Of a stretch of DNA of 64,000 nucleotides, positions 9,263-20,689 are shown piece after piece. The translations under genes and the position numbers were made by a program. Numbering within the stretch: position 1 is the first letter of the stretch; every line of letters starts with the position of its first letter. The notes below the pieces were generated by a model. It was not told where the DNA came from. It ran no database searches and worked only from the letters and a program-made list of their open reading frames with translations. Source of the DNA: Cenococcum geophilum 1.58 (taxonomy: Eukaryota > Ascomycota > Dothideomycetes > Gloniales > Gloniaceae); contig KV748209.1 of NCBI GenBank assembly GCA_001692895.1, forward strand, positions 310,001 through 374,000, given 5' to 3'.

Positions 9263-12200
9263 ATAACTATAGCATAAATAGAGGAAGAATAGGCCGTAAT
9301 AGCCAGCAAATACGGATATAGAATTAATATAGATAAGGCTACAAAGGATAAACTAGTAGAGTTTATATAGATAACAATATACCTAATATAAGACCTTACG
9401 GACAATAACTTATAGACTATCTTTTAAGAGCAGTTTAAAGGGTTTATAGTAGAGAACTTTAAAAAGATACGTATAGATACTAGATCTAAGCTATAAAAAC
9501 ATCTCCTTAAAGGAGGTATATACGTAGGCAAATCTAGCAACAGAGTTACTATATCTAAACTGTTATTTAAAGTTATATAATAAGAAGAGCTACACTAATA
9601 GATAGATAAGGAGATTGTAGCAACTATTAAGGAGTTAGTAAAACCACTAGCTATAAGAGCACTGCGAAATAGGTTAAACTACACTTATAACGGTCTATCG
9701 GCTTAGCGTATAGCTATAGTTATAATACTACCTAGGTCTAGTACGCAAACACCTATATTTATACCTTTAGCCCCACCACTAACTGCTCCGCTAATTCTAC
9801 CAGCTACTTTAATTGCTGCACTACTAGCTACTCCAATTGCTGCACTACCAGCTACTCCAATTACTACCCCCACTACCCCTACTACCCCTCTCGGTCCTTA
9901 ATCCCCCAATTATAAATAAATCCACGCTCTTATTAACCAACTACTATAGCTAAGAGAGCAGCAACTATAGCAGCTATAGTAACTGCAGCAGCCATATATA
10001 TATATACTACCTAAACTAGCCGTACCTAGTATAGAGTAAGGACCTAGGCAAGGACCTAGATATAATAAGGAGGTAGCTATAATTATAAAGATCTATATAG
10101 ACGACCAAAAGTACGATAGAGTTAGTAATAGCTTTAACTTTAAGTTAACTATCTTCTATAACATCTGTAAGAGATTTAGCTTACCACTAGAAGGCTACGT
10201 AGTAGCATTCCCTAGTATACTAAAGGGGCTTACTCAGGACCACTACTACAATAGTAACCTCAAGTTAAGACCTTTTACTAAAGCCTACAACTATATACGA
10301 CAATTCTTTAAAGGGCCGGAATACTACCGCAAAAACCTTATAGAGTGGAATAGTATAACCCTCTAAGGAGTTATAGACGAGAACCCTAATAAGTTAATCT
10401 ATTAGAACTTCTAACTACTTATAAATAAGCTGCTAAAGCAACGTTATAGACTATACCTAGACTTTTATATAAACCGCATTCTTATAAATAAGTTGGTTAC
10501 TACTTACCAGGGAGTACTAGTATGCCATATTACTATCTCTAACCCTTTAGAAAACCTCTCTTAGTTAATTAGTAAGCTATAATCCTCTATTATTGCGTAG
10601 GAAAAAGAATACCCCCTATAGGCCTTAATAAGATTGTCTTACCAAGCTTTTTTTACGGATTAACGCTACTACTAAAATAACCAGAATTGAGACCGAAACA
10701 CTAATTGCTACGGCAGTAATCGCCCCTATAGAACTAACGGCAGACTAAAGGCTAAGTGCTATATCTATAAGAAGGAGGACTGCTATTTGTGGAAATATAT
10801 AGATAAGGAGCGTAATTAATCTAGAGACGACTATAAGAGACGCTTTATTAATATTAAAGGCCGTAATAAGGGCAACTTTAACAACTACTTTAAATAATAC
10901 GTCGCCGTCTATGAAAGAGATAAAGAGGATAACTTAGACTTTAAAGCCTATATATACGACGCTAATAACTCTAGGAGCGATACTAGAGAACTTAACGATA
11001 GTTCTACCTACATTACTACCTTTAGAATACTTACTATAGAGGAAGTAACCTCTATAAGCGTAGAGCTAGCTAATAAGGCTTATATATACCTACTTACGGC
11101 TTTAAAACTTACTACGGAGTCTACTACGGAACCTTGTACGGAGACTAACCTATTTGCCTACAGTATAGCTACAGCTATAGCGTTATAATACACCTTAACG
11201 GTCTTTATAGGAATTATAATTAATACGGGTGCTTTGCGTAAGTCTATGGCTGGCTACGGCTAATTCTAAGCACTATAGGCTGTAGATAAGTCTATAAGTC
11301 TTAACACGTTAACTAAGGGCTAAGTAACTATCTAATTTGGGATTGAAGCCTCTACGTCCATCGGAACTATAGACGTTAACAGCCCTATAGGTAAGGTATA
11401 ATTCTATATCATTAAAGTAGATACTTCTTTTCTACTTTACTTAGCAGATATAGATAAACTCTATATTAAATATAATAACCTAAAGGACGTTATCATCACT
11501 CGTACTAAAAAGGTGCTAGTAGTTAGACAATTTGGCCACCCATTTCTCTTATAGAGCTTCTCCTTGCAGTCTTATTTAGTCGAGTCTTTTAATATAAACC
11601 CTTACTACTTAACTAACGTAGAACTACGACGTCTATACTATTAATTTGGTTACCCGTTAGTTAATAAACTATAAAAGCTTCTTAATAAGGCCGGCTACGG
11701 CTATAACACTAATAGATCTGCTATTAAAGAACTAACTAGACTCTGCTACTACTGCTAAAAGTTTAGCAGATCTCTAGGTAGATTCCGCTTTACCCTATAA
11801 AACAACATTAATTTTAATTATAATATTATCGTCAACATTATATATATTAGCGGCTCCCCCCTATTATACGTAGTTAATAAAGCAATTTAATTTTAAGCCG
11901 GTAGATAGCTATAAGATATTAGCGCCAAGCATACTTAGAACATTCTACGAATATACTAGATTAACAGCTATTTAGGACTACTAGACTTAATTACCACAGA
12001 CGCTAAAAATAACTTTATTAGTAAGGAGTTTAAGCACTACGCTGCTACTATAGGAGCAACCATAAAGTTAGTCCTAGTCGAATTACACAATTCTATTAGA
12101 ATGGTAGAACGCTACTATAGTCCGCTACAACAAGCCTACTAAATTATTATAACTGAAATCCCTAAAATTAGCAAGGAGATGGCCCTATAAATGGCCTTTA

Positions 12201-14603
12201 AAGCTATTAATAACACGGCTAGCCTAGAAGGCCTAGTCCCTACACTCCTAGTCTTTAGAGCCTACCCCCAAATAGTTAAATTGGACGCGCTATCGCCTTT
12301 AGTTATATAGCGAGCTGCGGCTATTAAGAAAGTAATAGTAGAAATCCAAAAGCTATAAGCTAAACGATAGATTACTAACGCTCTTAATATACGAAATGGA
12401 CTATAAACTAATGCTGTTTATAGCCTCCTACCTAGTTCGCCTGTCTTAGTCTGGAGAGAAGGTAATACTAGCTAGAGTGGTTATTGGGACGGACTATATA
12501 TACTACTTACCGTTAACGGTAAGACCTATACCGTAAAGCTACTAAATAGGCCTATAACCTTCCGCTCTATAGTTATAAAACCTTACCTACTAGACCTATA
12601 AGACTTAGTTAAACTACAAGAGTCTGTTAAATTAGATAAACTAGTACCTTTACTAGCTAAACCTTAATTATTACCTAAAGCTAAACTATAGCTACTACTA
12701 AAGCAAGGCAGAGGTCGCCCCCGCAAATACCTATTACTTACGGCTATTATAGACACGGCTGTTACGGACATTATAATAAATACGGGCGCTCTTATAGGTA
12801 ATATTACGAATATCGCTAATATCGCTATCTACTTACAGGACAATAATACCGCAGATACGGCTAATACTACTATTTACTTATAGAACGATGGCAACACCTA
12901 ATTTAGCGCTTTACAATAAAAGGAGGTTATAGGCCTACTTAAGAAAGGCGTCTTTAAGATTATTAAGCTATACGACATACTAAAGGGGGTTAGACTCTTT
13001 AATTTACAGTTTATTAATAAGATTAAGAATAAGAGAACCGATAAAGCCTTTAAGAAATCGCGACTTATTATATAGGCCTATAATAATTTAGAGAAAGAGC
13101 TAGTCCTTATTTAGTCACCAATAATTTAATAAGTTAGCCAGCGGCTAATTCTCTATATCGCTCCTATGCTACTATAGACACAACTTTACCTTTAAGATAT
13201 CTTATAAGCCTGCGTCCAGTCTACTATAAACCTAAACCGCGAGTTCTATGTATAACCGCCATATAAGTTAAATAAACAATTAGGAATTAATACGGACTCC
13301 GTTCTAAAGGTTATAAAGCTACTTTATAGAGTACCTAAAGCTAGAAACTACTAGTTTAAGATATACCATTTATACTACATTAATTAGCTGCGAATAGACC
13401 AGTCCATGTATAACCCTTACTTACTTTATAGTAACAAACCTTTCGGAATTATTGGCCTATAGACTAATAATATACTATTCCTTATAAATAATATCTTTGT
13501 AGAGGCTAAATAAAGCAAACTATATAAGGCTAAATTTATAGCTAAGGAGCGAGAGTAACTAACCGCTAATATACTAATTAAGTTTAATAGAGGACTTATT
13601 TAATTAATATAAGACGGAAGTATTACGCTAACGTAAAGGCGCCAGTGTAAGAACCTTAGTATAGTTAATATTACGCTAGTAGATAGCACTAGCTCCAGAG
13701 GAGTTACGCGTGGCTTACTTACGCTAAAGGACCAGTATATCGCTTAACGCGCTAGAGGAGCCTATATTGCCTCAGTCTATTAGCCAGAGGCTTTATTTAA
13801 CTTATCCTCTACTGCCCAGGTAATTAATCCTAAGGAGGTAAACGCGAAGGAGTTAAATAAGCGCCTAAGTTGGCAGATTTAGAACTTATATAGAGGTCTT
13901 AAGTTTGTTAAATTGGAGGCTAAGACCCTATATCGCCTTAGTCTGTCAGCCAAAGGCTTTATTTAACTTATTCTTTACTGCCCAGGTAATTAATCCTAAG
14001 GAGGTAGACGCGAAGGAGTTAAATAAGCGCCTAAGTTGGTAGATTCAGAACTTACACAGAGGTCTTAAGTTTGTTAAATTGGAGGCCAAGACCCTATAGC
14101 TCTTAGTCTTTACGGACGCTTCGTTTACTAATAATAAGGACCTCTCTTCGCAAATTGGCTATATTATTATACTAACTGACGCAACTAAGGAGGCCAATAT
14201 CGTCCATTGGAGCTTAATTAAGTATAAAAAAGTTACTAGAAGCGTTCTGGCTTCTAAACTCTATAGAATAGCTTACGACTTTAATATTACCGTCGCTATT
14301 AAGTCTACAATAGACAAGGTCCTACAGATTAACCTCCCGCTTATGCTTTGCACCAATTCTAAGTCGCTATACGACTATCTCATACAACTTGGAACCACAC
14401 AAGAGAAGCGATTAATAATTAATGTAATGTGCCTACAATAAGCTTACGAACGTCGGCAGATCATAGAGGTTAAATAGATCGATGGTGAAGCTAACCCTGC
14501 GGACGTAATAACTAAGGGGAAGCCTTGTATCGCTCTATAGCGACTTATTAATATAAACCAAGTTAATATATAGGCTGTAGGTTGGGTAGAACGTAAGGAG
14601 TAA
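9263..14603 (+). pseudogene. Copia C2 gag-pol polyprotein, RIP-mutated
   Basis: Frame read with stops as former Gln. Gag begins near 9263-9269, where ATA may replace an ATG. A zinc-knuckle-like CYIYKKEDCYLWK is near 10755-10790. The protease has INTGALRKS near 11220-11240 (D[TS]GA in intact copies, here Asp to Asn). The integrase starts at LRRLYYQFGYPLVNKL (11620-11670). YISGSP and ITTDAKNNFISKEF follow. RT has FSALQQKEVIGLL (12900-12940), and its active site is damaged at GLQTNNILFL (13455-13485), both Asp to Asn. RNase H has FTDASFTNNKDLSS (14110-14150). The frame is broken by a 166-bp duplication at 13763-14094. The stop is probably TAA at 14601-14603. Not functional. Confidence 0.92.
13763..14094 (+). 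repeat. 166-bp tandem duplication inside C2 pol
   Basis: 13763-13928 and 13929-14094 are two copies of the same RT/RNase H connection segment (shared CTTTATTTAACTTAT, GCCCAGGTAATTAATCCTAA, GCGCCTAAGTTGG and others). 166 is not a multiple of three, so it shifts the frame. The copies differ by independent transitions, so the duplication is older than at least part of the RIP damage. C1 has a single copy. Confidence 0.92.
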
Positions 14604-14790
14604 TAGAAGGTGGTTTGTGGGTTATGTGATTGGCAGAAGATGGCAGAATTCGGCAACATAATAGAATTTGGCAGAATTCGGCAACTTAGTAGAATTTAGC
14701 AGAAAATCGTTATTATATATACGCTACGTATAGTCTAGAAGTAGACTTAACTTTAGAGTGTAGATTAGCCTCTTTTTAGAGTTGCTCTAG

Positions 14791-14961
14791 TGTCGGAACG
14801 TTAATTACGTAATATGGTTACGAGACCACGGAGCGAGGTTAACTAATCTAACCTTAGAGCAACCCCTTACTTCTAGACAACAATTAACTACCAACTTTAA
14901 CACCGCATACGTACCACTACGAGTGATATTCGTGCATGTTGATAAAGCGAGTATACCGACA
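14791..14961 (+). repeat. 3' LTR of C2
   Basis: Begins TGTCGGAACG and ends TATACCGACA. It is followed by the target duplication ATAAT at 14962-14966. The CACGTG of the 5' copy has become TACGTA here, a typical RIP product. Confidence 0.95.
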
Positions 14962-17741
14962 ATAATATTATTAATATAGAAGAAGATAACTATTTTACCT
15001 TTTAGTATAACATACGGCTTCTAGGGTACTTCTTTAAAACCTAATTCGTTTAATAAGCTTATAAGATTCTTCTACTATAATAGTAGTAATCGTCGTAGTC
15101 TATATAGGGCTTTTTTTAAGCGTAGTACTTTATCTGTCTTTCCTTTATTAAACCCTGGCGGTAGCTTTATATAGACAACCTTATTAAGATCGTACTAGAC
15201 AAACGCATTAACTATATCTATCTATATCGTCTCTAGGTCAAAATTTATAGTAATCGCTATAAGGGTTTGGAAGGTTATACTAGCTAATATAGTAGCTCTT
15301 ATAGGTAGGTCTCCTAGGGCCTATTAATTTCCGCAGACTACTAAGCATGCCTTACATTTCTGGTGAAATCCATGCTTATCTGTCTTGTAGATAAATACCT
15401 ACATTAAGCTAAGGACCTGCTGTCCCTTTACGTACTTCTTATCTATTTCTTAAAACGACCTTATTTAATAATAAGATTGGAGATAGGCTTATTAAGCCTC
15501 TTAGAACTAATCTTAAAGAGGATATATATTAAGGTCCCAGATTAACTAGGGTGGTAAAGGTAGGTTCTTCCTATATAATCTAACATTGCGTATTCTACCT
15601 AATTTTAGCTTACTATTATTAAGTTAACTATTAAGGTTAAACTTCCTTCCTGCTAAGAAGGCGCCATAATAGGCTAACGTAATCCTTTTGGTAATAAAGT
15701 CTTTAAACCTATTATCGCTGGCTTCCTTAAATAAGTCTTTAATTAAGTCGTTGGATACCCCCTAAGTGTTAAACGTATTTCCTACTTAATAAGCGACGTT
15801 TTAATTAGTACCTTATACATCTAACTTTGTAGGATACTTAACGTAAAAGGCACATGGAGATTCTTCGTCTTCTTTTATTAGAGGTAGTATACAGTACGCA
15901 TCTTTAAGAGCTCTTATAAGCTTAAGATCTGCTAACTTATTAACATCGTCGTCATCTTTCTCTTAAATTAACGGTTTAAATATTTCTTTATTGTCTTCTA
16001 GAAGGATCTTATTCTTAATTAAGGTATTAAGGAGTTAAATCTTCTTAATTAGCGTGTCTAACTCAGCGTGTAGGTCCTTTAAGATGTCCGTTTACTTACC
16101 GTCGAAGAACATCTTCTTATTAAAGATAACGTCCCTAGTAGATATGATAATACCTTTATATAGGATCCAGATCCTATAGATATTGGTAAAGTTATAGCCA
16201 ACGAGGTAGCTAATATGGGCTCGCGGATCTAGCTTGCTTAGCCTTTTCTTCTTTAACTAGGCGTCCGACGTTATCGCGTACGCCCTATAGCCGTAGGCTT
16301 TTAGGTACGCTAGTTGCGGCTTTCTTAACCTATTAGCTAGGAAGGTATAAAACTTCTCATATAGCGATTTCTAACTATTACTTTTTAGTGGCGTTTAATC
16401 TTAAAGGTATACTATATAGTTGACTATCTTGTTCTATAGGTTATATAGTAAATTAGCAGCAATTCTTATTACTTATAATCTCTTAATAATTACACCCCCT
16501 AAGCGTTTGGCGGTACTATTCTAAGCTTAGGTATATAGCGCTAAAGGCTTAAATATAATTTCTTAAGTCTATAGCTATTTAAGGGTTCTCCTTTTCCCTA
16601 GCTTGTTGTCTAATCTAATAGTATTAACCTTAAGGTTATACCTTAGACAAATCCATTAGGTAAAATCTTTAAGTACTTATAGTGTCTCCTTTTCTTTATT
16701 ATACGTTATTATAAAATACGGGAAGGTTCTTCCTAAGAAGGTATTATAGATAAGTATAACTCGTATAAATCTAGCATACGCTTTCTTAAGGTTAGTTTAG
16801 TTAATATAAAGGTTAAGATAAGGTTTATTAATGTTCTGTTTTAAGAACCTTCTTAAGACCTAATGCTTAATTTTGGCGAGACTGCAATATTAATATTCCG
16901 TTGTCTTTAGGCCTTAAAGCTTAACTTTTAAGGCGTTAAGACCTAAATAATAAAGGCTTATAGGTCCTAGATAACCTAGACATAGATACTATAAATATAT
17001 ATCTCCTTTCAAATCTAGAAAAGCGTCTCTTAATAATGCTCTGCGCTTCCGTTAGCGTAGTAGTTAGCTTATATTAAACGCTAATAGACTTCCTAGTCGG
17101 ACGTATTCAATAGTCTATTATCTATAACGTTCTTCTATTTAATATAGGACTAAGTTATCCTTTTAAACTAGAAGATTGTTCTCTCCTTTATTATTTTAGT
17201 AGTACCCTTATTTTTAAAGTAGACGGAACAACACTAGATTTGTATTAAAGTCTATATAAAAGGCAACGTCCTTAAGACGTAGGATTCCCTTACTCTTGTT
17301 TAGTTTTATAACTTAGATAGTAACATTACCGTAGCCTAGTATAGGCACTTCTAAGCTACCGGCGATAACGTATTTAAGTCTTAAAGCTTTCCTAAAGTTA
17401 TAAAAATAAAAGAGGTTATTAAAGATATAAAGAGTGGTTCCTAAGTTAAGAATAGTTAATAGCTTTAGTGGATGGATTTAACCTGTGTAATACAATTCTA
17501 GAAATATCGCATTAGCTTCTCCCTTAATCTTAACTTTCTAACTCTTATCCTATTATTATTAAGCCTTATCTTCCTATTCTTTAAGTCTAATCTTCGCAAC
17601 TTAGTTAGTAAGATTCTTATTCTTTTCTACCTTCTTTAATGCCCTATTAATGCGCGCATCTCCTATTATAACTCCTATAGATCTCTTATCTTTAAATAAA
17701 TACTAACAGTCCCGTAGGGAGTGTCCTTATATTCCGCACGC
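14962..17741 (-). pseudogene. Copia C3 zinc knuckle, protease, integrase and proximal RT
   Basis: Reading the minus strand from 17741 down: a zinc-knuckle-like segment immediately at the insertion point, a basic coiled segment, a protease-like stretch LNLGTTLYIFN (Asp lost) near 17420-17460, and GNVTI and LRLKDVAFY-like sequence near 17250-17330. Integrase follows through about 16900-15800. Then comes RT with KLPPGFNKGKTDKVLRLKKA near 15055-15160 and a LYGLRR-like stretch, ending at FFYINNI, the damaged half of the YVDD motif at 14962. Frequent TAA/TAG codons and some frame changes show that it is dead. It is joined with 8206-8628 after removal of C2. Confidence 0.85.
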
Positions 17742-17901
17742 TGTTACGGCACTGTTACAGACCCTAGTCAGGGGCTCGGCCGAGAGCCTTGGCGCCATGT
17801 ATATAGACGTGTCCTTTCCTCGACCTTCTTCCAGACCTCGTCTTGGAATTCTCGTTTACTGGCTACCAATAGATTCTTGTTCTTTTGACTGAGCCTTTAT
17901 A
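17742..17901 (+). repeat. Left LTR of C4
   Basis: 160 bp from TGTTACGGCACTG to GAGCCTTTATA, where the final CA has become TA. It includes GGGGCTCGGCCGAGAGCC, an inverted repeat. Confidence 0.93.
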
Positions 17902-19104
17902 TTATTCCAAGACTAACAACAATTCTACCTTGCACAAACGCGCCGACGCTTGCTTAGGCAAGTTAAGTGGCAATACGTTCGTTGCAGCCTGGAAGACCCA
18001 ACCGACAAGAACCCGCGCTAATACGCCTGCGACCGACCGACCCTGACGCTGGCACCGTACTGCTATAGAACAAGAACAGACGCTTGCATCGTACTGCTAA
18101 GGACAAGACGCTGGCACTGTACTGCCAAGGACCAGACAACCGATCGCGCCAATACGCCTGCGACCCCACCCGACTGACCGAACGACCGACCGACAGGAGC
18201 TATTCCTAGACGATCAAAATAAAGATATGGAAAGATACGCCTACAGCTTAAGATAGTAAGGGAGAAAGCATATTATGATCTGGACGCGTAGTGTTCCAGT
18301 AAGAGCCTGGAATGGAGTTAGCCGGCCACTTAGAGGAGTACGAGACCTAGACCTAGACCTATCCCTTGCTATAGAGCGCGTAGTGCAGCACATTATGTCC
18401 GATCTTGCTTGATTATCTACGTACTACCCGACCGTGCCGATACGCCGACGGAAGGACTTGATGCTGGCACTGTACTGCCACCGAACGAACCGAACCCGAC
18501 CGAACGATCGTGCTGATACGCCTGCGATCTACCGACTAGCTAATAGACCGAGACCTATGTTCGACCTACTATTACTGTACTACTACAAACCGACAACGAC
18601 AGCGCCGATATGCCTGCTGCTGTGACCCTACGGACCACCTAACGAGACTATCTACCCTAATTTTTTTTTCCTAACCTTCGTCTTATATAACCCGGGGGAC
18701 CCTAGGGGGGCCCCATGGGGGGGGATATTTAACGGCTCGGGGCGAGCCTTTTTAAAAGGGGGGATAGAGAGCTAGGAGATAATAAAGTTTTAGGAGGAAC
18801 GACAAAGAACGGAAGGCTCCTAGCGATACGTATTACTAGCCCGGGCCGGGCTATATAGCGGCGGAACTGCAGGACTGCTATATGTATTAACCCGACGTTA
18901 GGACTAGTGCCGTACGGCCCGACGCTAGCACTATACTGCTACCGACTTCTACTACTCTGCCTGCAGCTGACTAACCTCTGCTGCTCTACCTGCAGCGACT
19001 ATTTGGAATAGATCTATAGCTAGGAAGGAAAACTGTAATTTTTTTTCTTAACTGGGGGAACAACTACAAAGCCTAAGGGCAGGCTTTACTGAAGGGGGGG
19101 GTGA
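17902..19104. repeat. C4 internal repeats, non-coding
   Basis: Diverged copies of a unit with GCTGGCACYGTACTGCYA and AATACGCCTGCGACC are at about 18045-18175, 18420-18535 and 18895-18960. Short open frames here (for example 18434-18625) have no recognisable content. 18655-18780 has poly-T and CCCGGGGGACCCTAGGGGGG palindromic runs. Confidence 0.7.
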
Positions 19105-19264
19105 TGTTACGGCACTGTTATAGACCCTAGTCAGGGGCTCGGCCGAGAGCCTTGGCGCCATGTATATAGACGTGTCCTTTCCTCAACCTTCTTCCAGACC
19201 TCGTCTTAGAATTCTCGTTCACTGGCTACCAATAGATTCTTGTTCTTTTGACTGAGCCTTTACA
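19105..19264 (+). repeat. Right LTR of C4
   Basis: 160 bp from TGTTACGGCACTG to GAGCCTTTACA, followed by the target duplication CACGC. Confidence 0.93.
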
Positions 19265-19269
19265 CACGC

Positions 19270-20181
19270 TAAGTACTTAGGCGTTGGCTTCTTATAGGAC
19301 GTCTCCTTATCTACTAGTGTCCCGGCTTTCTTTAAGCGTCTATTATATGCTAAGGCTCTTCCTCTTTATAACCCTTTAGTAGTATTAGAGTAATCCTTAA
19401 TAGCTTACTCTGCAAAGTCTGCATTAAAGGTACTCCCTCTTATAGTAGTATTGGCTTTCTTTAAGGGTGTTCTAAGTCCTTTTTATAGCTCCTTTACTAC
19501 TCTACGGTATTTGGAAGATCTTAACTTCTATAGGTTATTTAACTCGGTAGTATACTTTATATAGTAGGTGTCACTAAAAGGTCGAATAACTTCTACTAAA
19601 TCTTAAAGCCGGATTCCATTAGACATTTAAGGGATCTTATACTTCTCTTCTAGTACTATTACGTGTTCCCATTAATCTAACTACTAATTCAATTTTAATA
19701 AGTATTTAAACCCCTTAAGGGCTTTTATATACTAGTATTATACCTTCTTCCTAATAAACGACGAGGTAGGTTCTATGTTCTCCTTTAATTGGGATAGCCA
19801 TTCTTTAACTGTTAAGGAAGGATTAAGCAGTAGCTTCTTCTAAATTAATACTATAGTCGTAATCTAGGTACGTATCTATTGCAGATGCTCTTCCTATTTT
19901 AAGAAGTACTTTATATCCTAGTTATAGTATCGTCTACTATTCTCGTACGCTTTCTATTGATTTAATAAGAGCTATATATATAAGGTTACATTCTCATTAA
20001 AATCTCTAACCTTTAGATAAGGTGGTTTTTTAAGTAGACCTTCTTAAGGTGCTTCTATAGCTGGGTTAATATAGGCCTAAATTTGCTAATCTATAAGGGC
20101 TCGGAGTTGCTATAGCCATTATTCCCAGTCTTCTGGCTTATTAAGGATGAGCGTGTTTAATAAGGTAGTTGGTAGAGTCAT
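19270..20181 (-). pseudogene. Copia C3 gag
   Basis: Minus-strand reading from an ATG at 20181-20179 gives MTLPTTLLNTLILNKPEDW-like sequence, then a helical gag core with QLRAL, FLKQEEHLQQIRTQI-like and LKENIEPTSSFIRKKVQ-like stretches. It continues into the C-terminal basic part near the C4 insertion. This is the usual N-terminal layout of fungal Copia polyproteins. Scattered TAA/TAG codons are former Gln. Confidence 0.8.
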
Positions 20182-20328
20182 TTAACTAATAGGCAAAGGA
20201 GGAATTAAGATAGTATTTTGTCGTTAGGATCGTCCTTATTATTAGGATCGTCCTTATTATTAAGATCGTCCTTATTAATTAAGGTGGAATCTCGTGGAAT
20301 CTCGTAGAATCTTATGGAATCTCGTCCT
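20182..20328 (-). repeat. C3 leader with short tandem repeats
   Basis: Three copies of an 18-bp unit, TTAGGATCGTCCTTATTA, at about 20224-20280, and four copies of a GTGGAATCTC-type unit at about 20284-20325, between the presumed 5' LTR and the gag start. Confidence 0.6.
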
Positions 20329-20650
20329 GTAATAATTGAGGTAGGATTTCAATTAGGGTCGTCTTGTGACGATAAGGTGTCAGAGTCTAACGATAAGGTA
20401 GAATTTCTTTAAATGATTAAGTAATAGCTAAATAGCTTCTTATATCGGCGGACTGGGCTTATAACCATTAGATAATTCATATAGAGCTATTTATTGATAA
20501 AATGGGTTAATTAATTAATAATATTGATTTTATCTTAATCGTTGCTTAACCTAGGGCCCCTAGGCTTAGACAAAGATATTTACAATACACGTGACCCGTA
20601 TACGTAACCAGTGCACGTCCTACGCCACCGAGAATACAGATTATCTGACA
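20329..20650 (-). repeat. Presumed 5' LTR of C3
   Basis: On the minus strand it would begin TGTCAGATAATCTG (20650) and end with a CA complementary to TG at 20329. It contains an ACACGTGAC box and an AAGCCTAGGGGCCCTAGGTT inverted repeat. The position just upstream of gag fits an LTR, but the partner LTR has been lost, so the exact lower boundary is not proven. Confidence 0.55.
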
Positions 20651-20689
20651 ACTTTACGGTTAAAGAAAGCCCCCTTAGCCTCCCCCCCC

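Larger units (their letters stand above)
8629..14961 (+). mobile_element. Full-length Ty1/Copia retrotransposon C2 (family alpha)
   Basis: 6333 bp with 171-bp LTRs at both ends and an exact 5-bp target duplication, ATAAT (8624-8628 and 14962-14966). It sits inside the RT coding region of C3 in the opposite orientation. The order gag, zinc knuckle, protease, integrase, RT, RNase H is that of Ty1/Copia. The LTRs differ from each other almost only by transitions, as expected for RIP after insertion. It lacks the hairpin module carried by its relative C1. Confidence 0.96.
17742..19264. mobile_element. Short non-autonomous LTR element C4 (TRIM/LARD-like)
   Basis: 1523 bp with 160-bp direct repeats at 17742-17901 and 19105-19264, TG...CA ends, and an exact 5-bp target duplication, CACGC (17737-17741 and 19265-19269). 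The internal 1203 bp encode no polyprotein. A purine run, GAAGGGGGGGGTGA, lies directly before the right LTR, as expected for a + strand polypurine tract. The internal part has imperfect repeats built on CTGGCACTGTACTGCCA and GATACGCCTGCGA. Its base composition is clearly more GC-rich than the surrounding Copia, and the LTRs differ at five positions, all transitions. It must borrow protein functions from an autonomous relative not seen here. Confidence 0.92.
8206..20650 (-). mobile_element. Ty1/Copia retrotransposon C3 (family delta), split by two younger elements
   Basis: A minus-strand element in three pieces: 19265-20650 (5' LTR, leader, gag), 14962-17741 (zinc knuckle, protease, integrase, first half of RT) and 8206-8628 (second half of RT). 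The gaps are filled by the LTR element 17742-19264 and by the alpha Copia 8629-14961. Both gaps have exact 5-bp target duplications, and the reading frame continues across both when they are removed. The element ends inside the RT domain at about 8206-8220, so RNase H and the 3' LTR are missing. Confidence 0.88.

Noticed and set aside
17902-19104. Coding capacity inside C4 (frames 17963-18169 and 18434-18625)
   Set aside because: No Copia or Gypsy motif in any frame. The frames fall in internal repeats.
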